From an uncultured Mediterraneibacter sp. (GTDB lineage Bacteria; Bacillota; Clostridia; Lachnospirales; Lachnospiraceae), in the NCBI GenBank assembly GCA_934309345.1, contig CAKRDD010000010.1, positions 34,254 through 98,253 on the forward strand: a stretch of DNA of 64,000 bases, in the 5' to 3' direction. Positions 26,212 to 33,667 of the stretch are shown here, in pieces. Below the pieces are notes generated by a model that saw nothing but the letters and a program-made list of their open reading frames with translations, made no database searches and had not been told where the DNA came from. The first letter of the stretch is position 1, and every line of letters starts with the position of its first letter. Position numbers and translations under genes: made by a program.

Positions 26212-27600
26212 TTATACCATCTGGACAAGCCATACATTGCTTCGTACCATGCAATATCCAATTACTACTTTAATCAATTCTGTTGCCTGCACAAAGAAAT
26301 ATACGCTCACGATTCCAAGTCCTGAGAAATGTGCCATAACAAACGCTAACGGTACTATGATCACCCAGGTAAATGCTGAGTCAAACAAAAATGTGACCAC
26401 GGTTTTTCCTCCGGAACGTAAAGTAAAATAGGATGCATGGCTAAATGCACAAAACGGCATAATGATCGCAGAGACGGCAATAAAGCTGGTTGCCAGTTTT
26501 CTGATCTGTTCTGAAGTATTATAAAGCTGTGGGAATACTCCCCCGATCAAAAGCATTACGCAGGCAACAACTACACAACAAAATACACTGAACGCGATCA
26601 TCTTATTATCTGCATCTTTTGCTTCTTCCAATTTTCCGGCACCTAAATACTGCCCGACAACAATACTGATGCAACCTCCCAGTTGGATATAAATAATATT
26701 AAAAAGGTTCGTGATCGTTGTCGCAATGTTGAGTCCTGCCACTACCTCCAGGCCTCTTACAGAATAACACTGTATTACAGTTGTCATACCTGCAGCCCAT
26801 AAAACCTCATTGAGCATCAACGGAAATCCCTTGAGCAGAATTGCTTTAAACTCTTCCTTTGGAATTCCAAATCCTCGGTAAGCTCCTGCAAGATATCGAT
26901 TCTTTTCTTTATGCGTATGAGCCCAGAATATAACAATAAATGCTTCTATATATCGAGCGATCACTGTCGCAAGTGCTGCTCCGACTACTCCCATTTTCGG
27001 AAACGGTCCAATTCCAAAAATCAACAAATAATCCAAAACCGCATTACTTCCAACCGCAACAAAACTTGCGATCATCGGAATCATCGTTTGTCCCGTCTCT
27101 TTTATATTCGTTGAATACGTTTGATTTACTGCAAATGGGATAAGTCCAACCATCATAATGCCAAGGTACTCCAGTCCATACTGAAGTGCCGCATCTGTTG
27201 CTCCGTTTCCAGCTGTATCCGTAAGATACAGAGAAATCAGCGTTGTTCCATTTGTCACAAACAACAATACTGTCAGTGCTGTCACCGTCAATGTAGCATA
27301 CATTTTAAAACGAAATGAATGCATATGCCCTTCATGATTTCCTTTTCCAAAATACTGTGCTCCGAAAATACTGGCTGCTGACACTGCTCCGAAAATTGCC
27401 AGATTATAAACAAAGATCAACTGATTGACAATAGCAACTCCGGACATCTGCTCTGTTCCCAACTGTCCAACCATAATATTATCCAGAAAACTCACCAGAT
27501 TCGTGATCGCATTCTGTAAGATCATCGGTAGTGCAAGATAAATATAACGTTTATAAAATGCTGCATCGCCAATATATTTTTCTTTCCATTTTACTAACAA
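26212..27600 (-). CDS. MATE-family efflux pump (second copy)
   Basis: A 12-helix MATE transporter. The frame reaches 27642 with a GTG but no good ribosome site; TTG at 27600 lies eight bases after GGGGG and gives 462 residues, with YKRYIYLALPMILQ near residue 15, as in relatives. Motifs VSFLDNIMVGQLGTEQMSGVA-like pattern (first bundle) and LNEVLWAAGMT-like (second) are present. It differs clearly from the pump at 17.9 kb. Followed by the lar operon on the same strand; whether they share a transcript is unknown. Confidence 0.9.
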   Translation of the reverse strand: MLVKWKEKYIGDAAFYKRYIYLALPMILQNAITNLVSFLDNIMVGQLGTEQMSGVAIVNQLIFVYNLAIFGAVSAASIFGAQYFGKGNHEGHMHSFRFKMYATLTVTALTVLLFVTNGTTLISLYLTDTAGNGATDAALQYGLEYLGIMMVGLIPFAVNQTYSTNIKETGQTMIPMIASFVAVGSNAVLDYLLIFGIGPFPKMGVVGAALATVIARYIEAFIVIFWAHTHKEKNRYLAGAYRGFGIPKEEFKAILLKGFPLMLNEVLWAAGMTTVIQCYSVRGLEVVAGLNIATTITNLFNIIYIQLGGCISIVVGQYLGAGKLEEAKDADNKMIAFSVFCCVVVACVMLLIGGVFPQLYNTSEQIRKLATSFIAVSAIIMPFCAFSHASYFTLRSGGKTVVTFLFDSAFTWVIIVPLAFVMAHFSGLGIVSVYFFVQATELIKVVIGYCMVRSNVWLVQMV

Positions 27601-27696
27601 ATTTAATTCCCCCTGTTTCACATACCTGCTTAAATCTAGCACGATTCATACCTGCATGTCAATTCAGTTTTTCAACAAAACAAACACGGAAAAATA

Positions 27697-27735
27697 AAAA
27701 GAACGAAGTGGTTATCCATTCTCCGTTCTTTACTA
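27697..27735 (-). terminator. Terminator after thiE
   Basis: On the minus strand AAAGAACG pairs with CGTTCTTT, with an inner ATGGATAACCAC pairing, followed by a T-rich run. Ends the thi operon. Confidence 0.7.
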
Positions 27736-27748
27736 TGTATCATTCTAT

Positions 27749-28336
27749 TTACAACTCCATCATTCCGGACATAATGCATCCTCCGGAAGCACCATTTTGT
27801 TTCAATTCTCCCCACTGTTTCTCATCAAACTTGATTCCACCGATCGCATATACCGGAACACTCACAGTACTGCAGACCTCTTTTAAGAATCCAGGTCCTC
27901 TCGGTGCCAGTCCTTTCTTGCAGTCTGTGACATAAATATGTCCTGCTGTCATGTAAGATACACCAAGTTCTTCTGCTTCCTTTGCGTCTTCCACTGAATG
28001 AACGGAAGTCCCGATCCTTTGAAATTGTTCTTTCACATCTTCCGGAAGTTTCCTTAGTTCCGGCAATGGCAGATGTACAGATGTGCATTCCAGTTCCAGT
28101 GCTGTCTTCCAAAACTTATGCAGAATACACGGGATCTCATGTTTCTTGCAAACAGACAGAACTTCTTCTGACAGAATCCGATATTCCTCTTCTGACAGAT
28201 CTTTTTCACGTAAGATGAGTGCCTGCGGTTTCATCTGACAAACTCGCTCCATCTGCTCCAAAAATGGTCTCTCACAAAGTTTTCTGTTGCTGACAGCTAT
28301 AATTTCAAATTCCTGTTCTGATAAATCACATTTCAT
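27749..28336 (-). CDS. thiE: Thiamine phosphate synthase family protein (ThiE/TenI)
   Basis: Joins the thiazole and pyrimidine phosphates, or acts as the TenI aromatase. About 195 residues from the ATG at 28336, which begins one base after the thiH stop; upstream in-frame ATGs at 28345 and 28357 would overlap thiH. The TIM-barrel phosphate loop YAIGGI and the KKGLAPRGPGFLKEV segment (about 145-160) are family features. Last gene of thiSFGHE. ThiE and TenI are hard to separate by eye; the lack of another ThiE candidate favours neither. Confidence 0.85.
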   Translation of the reverse strand: MKCDLSEQEFEIIAVSNRKLCERPFLEQMERVCQMKPQALILREKDLSEEEYRILSEEVLSVCKKHEIPCILHKFWKTALELECTSVHLPLPELRKLPEDVKEQFQRIGTSVHSVEDAKEAEELGVSYMTAGHIYVTDCKKGLAPRGPGFLKEVCSTVSVPVYAIGGIKFDEKQWGELKQNGASGGCIMSGMMEL

Positions 28337-28337
28337 C

Positions 28338-29552
28338 TTACACATAAATATAATCACTCATAACCGGCTGAAGATTATTTTTCAACAAAGCATCATAAAC
28401 TTCATCTACCGAACGCCCGTCTGAAATCTCGAACTGGTCATCTCCCTTATCTTCGATATCATCCACATGACTTCCGATTCCCGTGCTGACTCCTGCCGAA
28501 ATCTTGGTTGCCGCAATACTGACCAGATTGTCTCTGACACGCGCACACTCTCTTGTTGAAACTGTGATACTTGCAAATGGCATAAACAAACGGTAAGCAC
28601 AGACAACCTGCAGAAGCTGCGGCTCATGAACATCCATCGGATTGATTCTGTCGTTGTTGATGATCGGGCGAAGTCTTGGGCAGGAAAATGCGATTTCTGC
28701 ATGTGGATATTTTCTCTGTAACAGATAGGCGTGATATCCTGTTGCAAAAGCGTCTTTTCTAAAATCATCCAGTCCTAAAAGTGCACCGAATCCCACTCCT
28801 CGCATACCACCTTTCACTGCTCTCTCCTGTGCATTGACACGGTATGGGAAGATTCTTTTATGTCCTGCAAGATGGAGTGTCTCATATTTATCAGAATTAT
28901 ATGTCTCCTGAAATACAGTTACATAGTCAGCTCCGCACTCATGAAGATAAGCATATTCATCTGAATTGACCGGATAGATTTCAAGACCGATGACCTTGAA
29001 ATATTTTCTCGCGATCTTACATGCCTCCCCAATATATTCTACTGTAGATTTGCTGCGGCTTTCCCCTGTCAGAATCAGGATTTCCTGTAATCCTGTCTCT
29101 GCGATTGCTGCCATTTCTTTCTCAATCTCTTCTGCATTCAATTGCGCACGGTTAATCTTGTTATGACAGTTAAATCCACAATAAATACAATAATTTTCAC
29201 AATAGTTTGCTATATAGATTGGTGTAAACATATACACACTGTTTCCAAAATGTTTTCTTGTCTCCTTCTGAGCTGCCTGGGCAATCTCTTCCAAAAATGG
29301 AAGGGCTGCCGGTGATAACAATGCTTTAAAATCTTCCGGAGTACGTTCAGAATGTGCAAGTGCATTTTTCACATCTGCTGCTGTATATTTGCTATAATCA
29401 TAGGCTTCCATTGCCTCGATCACCTGATCCATGATTTCTGATCCAATATCCTCCATTCCCGGAAGATAAGTCATATGATCGATTCTGTTTTTCTTCTGAT
29501 CTTCCAGTATCTCTTCACTTAAAATACTTTCATTAATATGTGTATCATTCAT
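28338..29552 (-). CDS. thiH: 2-iminoacetate synthase, radical SAM
   Basis: Cleaves tyrosine to dehydroglycine, the anaerobic route to thiamine thiazole. 404 residues. Radical-SAM cluster cysteines C118, C122 and C125 in the CENYCIYC motif. ThiH rather than the oxygen-dependent ThiO fits an anaerobe. Twelve bases downstream of thiG with AGGAGG before the ATG. Confidence 0.96.
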   Translation of the reverse strand: MNDTHINESILSEEILEDQKKNRIDHMTYLPGMEDIGSEIMDQVIEAMEAYDYSKYTAADVKNALAHSERTPEDFKALLSPAALPFLEEIAQAAQKETRKHFGNSVYMFTPIYIANYCENYCIYCGFNCHNKINRAQLNAEEIEKEMAAIAETGLQEILILTGESRSKSTVEYIGEACKIARKYFKVIGLEIYPVNSDEYAYLHECGADYVTVFQETYNSDKYETLHLAGHKRIFPYRVNAQERAVKGGMRGVGFGALLGLDDFRKDAFATGYHAYLLQRKYPHAEIAFSCPRLRPIINNDRINPMDVHEPQLLQVVCAYRLFMPFASITVSTRECARVRDNLVSIAATKISAGVSTGIGSHVDDIEDKGDDQFEISDGRSVDEVYDALLKNNLQPVMSDYIYV

Positions 29553-29564
29553 CTCAACTGCCTC

Positions 29565-30338
29565 CTAGTCTTCCAGAAATCCTGTCAATGGTGAAGATGC
29601 ACTTGCACCACGTTCAATTGTTCTTCCAAGACCTGAAAGGTAAGCACTTCTTCCTGCTTCAATTGCTTTCTTGAATGCCTCAGCCATCTCCTCGACATTT
29701 CCTGCTGTTGCGATTGCCGTATTTGCCATAACTGCTGCTGCTCCCATTTCCATTGCCTCACATGCCTGGGATGGACGTCCGATTCCCGCATCCACAATGA
29801 TCGGCAGATCAATCTCATCAATCAAAATCTGTATAAAATCTTTTGTGCAAAGTCCTTTATTAGAACCAATCGGTGCTCCAAGCGGCATAACACAGGCTGC
29901 TCCGGCATTGACCAGATCTCTCGCTGCATTCAGATCAGGATACATATATGGCATAACTACAAATCCTTCTTTTGCAAGAATCTCTGTTGCCTTGATCGTC
30001 TCATAGTTATCCGGGAGAAGATATTTGGAATCTCTCACTACTTCGATTTTAACAAAGTTACCACATCCAACTTCTCTGGAAAGTCTTGCAATACGAACTG
30101 CTTCCTCTGCATTTCTTGCCCCTGAAGTATTCGGAAGAAGTGTTACATTTTCCGGAATATAATCCAGAATATTCGCAAGTCCTCCTTCATTTGCACGACG
30201 AAGCGCAAGTGTAATGATCTGCGCTCCTGCTTTTTCTACACATGCTTTCACAAGATCAAGTGAAAACTTTCCTGATCCAAGAATAAAACGTGAACTAAAT
30301 TCTTTTCCTCCAAGTGTAAATGTATCTTTCTGATTCAT
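29565..30338 (-). CDS. thiG: Thiazole synthase
   Basis: Builds thiazole phosphate from deoxyxylulose phosphate, dehydroglycine and ThiS-thiocarboxylate. 257 residues, TIM barrel. The catalytic Lys is likely in NFVKIEVV (about residue 96) and the phosphate loop GIGRPSQA is near 188. AAGGA eight bases before ATG 30338. Confidence 0.96.
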   Translation of the reverse strand: MNQKDTFTLGGKEFSSRFILGSGKFSLDLVKACVEKAGAQIITLALRRANEGGLANILDYIPENVTLLPNTSGARNAEEAVRIARLSREVGCGNFVKIEVVRDSKYLLPDNYETIKATEILAKEGFVVMPYMYPDLNAARDLVNAGAACVMPLGAPIGSNKGLCTKDFIQILIDEIDLPIIVDAGIGRPSQACEAMEMGAAAVMANTAIATAGNVEEMAEAFKKAIEAGRSAYLSGLGRTIERGASASSPLTGFLED

Positions 30339-30380
30339 GACTTAAATCCTTCTTTCTTTTTTTATTCATTAGATGCCCTT

Positions 30381-31028
30381 TTAGACATCTTCTTCTCCCA
30401 AAAGCAGACGTGTGATCATATTGGCTTCATGTCCTGCACAGATTGCAACTCTTGGAGCCATCAATCCATTTCCATAAGTCGGCTCTGTCACACGATCTCC
30501 ACACAAATAAAAGTTCTTCATCATTCTCTTAGTACTGATTATATTACTGCTTTCATAGCCTGCCATCCCGGTTGCAGATACAAGTTTCTTCTCCGGAAAA
30601 TGCTCCAGAATTCCATTTACAAGCATTGCTTTTGCCTCCGGATTGTCAAAAGCTTCACAGACAATCTGTGCATCCTCAAACAGCTCTTTCAGATTCTCTT
30701 CTGTCACCTTCACACAATCTGTACGAATATCCAGATATGGATTGATCTTCAAAAGCAGTGACTTTAGCGCATCGGTCTTATACATTCCGATATGTTCCAT
30801 GAAATACTGCTGCCGGTTTAAATTCGTGATATCCACCACATCAAAATCAATCAGATGCAGATGCCCTACTCCAATTCGTGCAAGTGAATAAGCTACATTA
30901 GAACCAAGTCCACCAAGTCCTGCAATTGTCACCTGACCTGCTGATAAAAGCTTCTGCTTCTCCGGTGAATGGCGCTCATTCAGCGCTGCTTCAATTTCTT
31001 CTTTGCTTAATATTCTTTCTGATGCCAT
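30381..31028 (-). CDS. thiF: ThiS adenylyltransferase
   Basis: E1-like enzyme that adenylates the C-terminus of ThiS. 215 residues. The nucleotide loop GLGGLGS is at residues 37-43 and the DFDVVDITNLNRQ motif follows near 59-71. It is short for the family (about 240-270) but has the core. Its ribosome site lies in the last codons of thiS: the GGAGGAGG there also encodes the ThiS Gly-Gly end. Confidence 0.94.
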   Translation of the reverse strand: MASERILSKEEIEAALNERHSPEKQKLLSAGQVTIAGLGGLGSNVAYSLARIGVGHLHLIDFDVVDITNLNRQQYFMEHIGMYKTDALKSLLLKINPYLDIRTDCVKVTEENLKELFEDAQIVCEAFDNPEAKAMLVNGILEHFPEKKLVSATGMAGYESSNIISTKRMMKNFYLCGDRVTEPTYGNGLMAPRVAICAGHEANMITRLLLGEEDV

Positions 31029-31034
31029 CTGATA

Positions 31035-31232
31035 TCAGCCTCCTCCTACGAATGTCACAATCTCCAGACGATCACCGTCTTTAAGCATTGTCTCTGCATA
31101 GCTATATTTCGGAAGAATCTCTTCGTTCATTTCAACTGCGATTCTATTAATCTGGTAATTGTTCTGCTCCAGATAATCCGCAACACTCATTTCAGCTGTC
31201 AGCTGAATCTGCTTTCCATTTATTGTTATCAT
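31035..31232 (-). CDS. thiS: Sulfur carrier protein ThiS
   Basis: A 65-residue ubiquitin-fold sulfur carrier ending in Gly-Gly-Gly, the terminus activated by ThiF and converted to a thiocarboxylate. First gene of the operon, behind the TPP riboswitch. AAGGAG precedes ATG 31232. Confidence 0.96.
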   Translation of the reverse strand: MITINGKQIQLTAEMSVADYLEQNNYQINRIAVEMNEEILPKYSYAETMLKDGDRLEIVTFVGGG

Positions 31233-31255
31233 AACTGCTCCTTTCCGGATAATTG

Positions 31256-31312
31256 AAAAAAGAGTTCATGAAAGAAATGTACCCGTGGTGGTGCACCCCT
31301 TCATGAACTCTC
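31256..31312 (-). terminator. Second terminator in the thi leader
   Basis: On the minus strand GAGTTCATGAA pairs with TTCATGAACTC, enclosing a GGTGCACC palindrome, then TTTTTT. It lies between the riboswitch attenuator and thiS, so any transcript that escapes the first hairpin meets another. Confidence 0.7.
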
Positions 31313-31358
31313 GTTCAATCTCAACTTATCCGATCTTCAATTGTCAATTTTGTCTGAT

Positions 31359-31391
31359 TAAAAAAGAGAGATACCAACAAATGTATCTCTC
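31359..31391 (-). terminator. Riboswitch-linked attenuator
   Basis: On the minus strand GAGAGATAC pairs with GTATCTCTC across an eight-base loop, followed by six T residues, right after the TPP aptamer. Confidence 0.8.
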
Positions 31392-31407
31392 TAAAGTACT
31401 GCTTTAT

Positions 31408-31498
31408 ACATTCCTACGTTGGCATTATCCAAATCAGGTTATGGGTCGAAGTTCTCAACTTCCTCTCAGCCTGGTACACAAGCTCCCCGTGTTTTCTT
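31408..31498 (-). promoter_or_regulatory. TPP riboswitch aptamer
   Basis: Minus-strand THI-box core: GGCTGAGAGG, then ACCTGATTTGGATAATGCCA and CGTAGGAA, in the conserved order. It senses thiamine pyrophosphate and shuts off thiSFGHE through the attenuator just downstream. Confidence 0.95.
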
Positions 31499-31507
31499 CA
31501 CATGCTT

Positions 31508-31536
31508 AGTATAAAAGCTTGTCCGATAGATGTCAA
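31508..31536 (-). promoter_or_regulatory. thi operon promoter overlapping the upstream stop codon
   Basis: Minus strand: TTGACA (31531-31536), 17-bp spacer, TATACT (31508-31513). The TGA of the -35 is also the stop codon of the HTH-AAA-nuclease gene. Confidence 0.8.
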
Positions 31537-33455
31537 CCGTTTTTTCTCCATCTGACACAAGATTTTTTCCCACAATGTGCCAGTCCGATATAACACACTT
31601 CTCCGGTCATCTCTGCATCATATTGTTTTTCTTTTATCTGTTCCAATGTTTTTTCTGCAAGCTTTTCTAAATCGTCTTTTTCATCTTTGGTATACTTGAA
31701 TTCCAAAATTAAATTTGGATATCTGTCATGTTTTGCATAAAGACAGATATCACTTCTGCCTTCTCCGGTTTCCCGATTGCTTTTGATATCATAATCCTTT
31801 CTAAGAAATGCACACATTCCAAGCGTCATCATATGGTAACTGTTCTCATCTTTCAGATCATGATAAGATGGCAATTCCAAAAGAACTCTCTGATACTCTT
31901 CTGCAAACCGTTCCATATCCTTTCTTTTAAGAGCATTTAACATCTTTTCCATCTGTCTCTCATCAATTTGCAGATGACATGCTGTTAATTCTTTGAACAC
32001 TTTCCATACTTCCAAGTTAGGAACCCGAAGTCGGTAATAGTCCTCTTCGATTTCTTTTGTAATTGTTACAATCCCAGCATTTACAAGAAGTCCCCATAGA
32101 TTTGCTTCGTCCATTTTTTCATAATAAGCCATTGAAAAATCTACTGTCACTTCTACTTCGCCTTCTGTGATCAAGGCCTCATATTCTTTTTCAAAAGACC
32201 TTCCCTGTACTTCAAGTGCATTACGTAAAATACTGTTTTCGCTTGTATTAACCCAATAAGAATCCATCCTTCTTCTTGCCGCATAACACGATATTGACCA
32301 TGGATTATATACATCTATACTGCCAAAATGATATCCATCGTACATCTTTTTCAGCTCATCTGAAAATTCTGCTTTACAATAAGTAAGCAACTCTTTTACT
32401 TCTTGCTCTGTAAACCCAAAACAGTCATCATAATCTTCGTCCTGCACTGTGCAGACAACTAAATTATTAAGCCCCGAAAATATATTTTCCTTCGCGATTC
32501 TCTGAATTCCTGTCAGAATTGCCTTTTGAAGATAATCGTTGCCTTTCAGGGATGTTGCCAGAAAACGATTCAACATGGCTCTTACTTCATCATAATATCC
32601 TTCGGAATTTGCAGACATAAACGGAGTATCATATTCATCTAACAGTAAAAATACTTTTTCCCCATAATACGCACTCAGTACCTGACAAAGAACAGCGATT
32701 GAACGAATCACATGATTTTCTATTTCTTTTCCGATGCTTTCCAGGCATAAACTGTTATAAATCATATTAAATTCTTTTACCTGGAATTCTGACAGTCTTC
32801 CATCATTAACCATCTGATAAAAGCGCTCATACTCCGCGCGTACAGTATCTTTCAATGCATAACACAAAGACTCTGCATCACCTGCTTTCACATTAAGAAA
32901 AGACAAAAATACAACAGGATACCGATTCAACTCCTTGTAGTGGTCAGATTTTGTAATCTTTGTTCCACAAAATAAATCGGAGGAATCTTTTGTGCAATCA
33001 AGAAATTCTGCCAACATTGACATATTCAGTGTCTTACCGAACCTTCTCGGTCTTGTAATTAATGTAATCTGATACCAGGATTCTAAAAACTGTTCAATAA
33101 ACTGTGTTTTATCCACATAGTATGCCTGCTTTTCACGCAAATCACGAAAGTCCTGTACACCTATTGCAAGTTTAGGTTTTTCCTCTTGTATGCCAGACAC
33201 ATTGTACAGAATGCTGTCTTCCTTTACCACGTCACAACTTGCAACATAAGTTGGTTTTCTTCCAAATAATTCATCTAAGGAACAGGCTAACACCTCACTT
33301 ATTCGTTCCAGTACTTCAAAGTCCGGTGTCCGGTTTCCATTCTCATAATTGGTATAAGTCGATCTGGAAATTCCCAGCTTTTCTGCCATCTGTGCCTGAG
33401 TGTAGCCTCTGAATTTACGTAATTTCGTCAAATACTCGTTAAATTTTGTTTTCAT
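31533..33455 (-). CDS. HTH (Xre) + AAA-ATPase-like + PD-(D/E)XK nuclease fusion
   Basis: A 640-residue protein with three parts. Residues 1-65 form an Xre/Cro helix-turn-helix (GYTQAQMAEKLGISRSTYTN). Residues about 95-420 are the AAA-ATPase_like (PF09820-type) domain: a YVDKT start, P-loop-like RPRRFGKT at 135-142 and Walker B VFLLLDEYD. The last about 130 residues are a PDDEXK_9-type nuclease with SDI...LILEFKY, the D...ExK core. The unfused pair is common in Lachnospiraceae and Bacteroidetes with unproven function; the N-terminal HTH is less usual and suggests self-regulation. A clean promoter and a palindrome lie upstream. A sister without HTH is at 53.7 kb. Confidence 0.82.
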   Translation of the reverse strand: MKTKFNEYLTKLRKFRGYTQAQMAEKLGISRSTYTNYENGNRTPDFEVLERISEVLACSLDELFGRKPTYVASCDVVKEDSILYNVSGIQEEKPKLAIGVQDFRDLREKQAYYVDKTQFIEQFLESWYQITLITRPRRFGKTLNMSMLAEFLDCTKDSSDLFCGTKITKSDHYKELNRYPVVFLSFLNVKAGDAESLCYALKDTVRAEYERFYQMVNDGRLSEFQVKEFNMIYNSLCLESIGKEIENHVIRSIAVLCQVLSAYYGEKVFLLLDEYDTPFMSANSEGYYDEVRAMLNRFLATSLKGNDYLQKAILTGIQRIAKENIFSGLNNLVVCTVQDEDYDDCFGFTEQEVKELLTYCKAEFSDELKKMYDGYHFGSIDVYNPWSISCYAARRRMDSYWVNTSENSILRNALEVQGRSFEKEYEALITEGEVEVTVDFSMAYYEKMDEANLWGLLVNAGIVTITKEIEEDYYRLRVPNLEVWKVFKELTACHLQIDERQMEKMLNALKRKDMERFAEEYQRVLLELPSYHDLKDENSYHMMTLGMCAFLRKDYDIKSNRETGEGRSDICLYAKHDRYPNLILEFKYTKDEKDDLEKLAEKTLEQIKEKQYDAEMTGEVCYIGLAHCGKKSCVRWRKNG

Positions 33456-33477
33456 AGAATCACCGCTTTTTTCTTTT

Positions 33478-33506
33478 AGTATACGCTTTTATGTTTCGTT
33501 TTGCAA
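33478..33506 (-). promoter_or_regulatory. Promoter of the HTH-AAA-nuclease gene
   Basis: Minus strand: TTGCAA (33501-33506), exact 17-bp spacer, TATACT (33478-33483), 23 bases before the start codon. Confidence 0.75.
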
Positions 33507-33509
33507 CAT

Positions 33510-33531
33510 TTTTTTGTTATACTAACAAAAA
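33510..33531. promoter_or_regulatory. Palindrome just upstream of the HTH-gene promoter
   Basis: TTTTTGTTA-TAC-TAACAAAAA, 9-bp arms, ends a few bases upstream of the -35. A candidate operator for the encoded Xre domain. It partly overlaps the arm of the neighbouring terminator. Confidence 0.5.
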
Positions 33532-33572
33532 GGACAGAAAGGTTTCGTTTCGTTAACCTTTCTGTCCTTTTT
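33527..33572. terminator. Strong stem-loop downstream of the GH13 gene
   Basis: An 18-bp perfect stem (AAAAAGGACAGAAAGGTT / AACCTTTCTGTCCTTTTT) with a 10-base loop; works on both strands. Confidence 0.85.
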
Positions 33573-33595
33573 AAACAGTTGTTATCTTATTTTTC

Positions 33596-33667
33596 TTACA
33601 GCATAGCTCCAAAATCAGTTACGATTGCCTGTCCTGTAATTGCCTTTGATTCATCGCTTGCGATTTC
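33596..33667 (-). pseudogene. 3' remnant of a short-chain dehydrogenase gene
   Basis: Immediately after the GH13 stop, the minus strand reads EIASDESKAITGQAIVTDFG then AML and stop. This is the typical SDR C-terminus (LASDEAxxITGQ). Only about 23 codons remain and there is no start. A deletion must have removed the rest. Confidence 0.6.
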
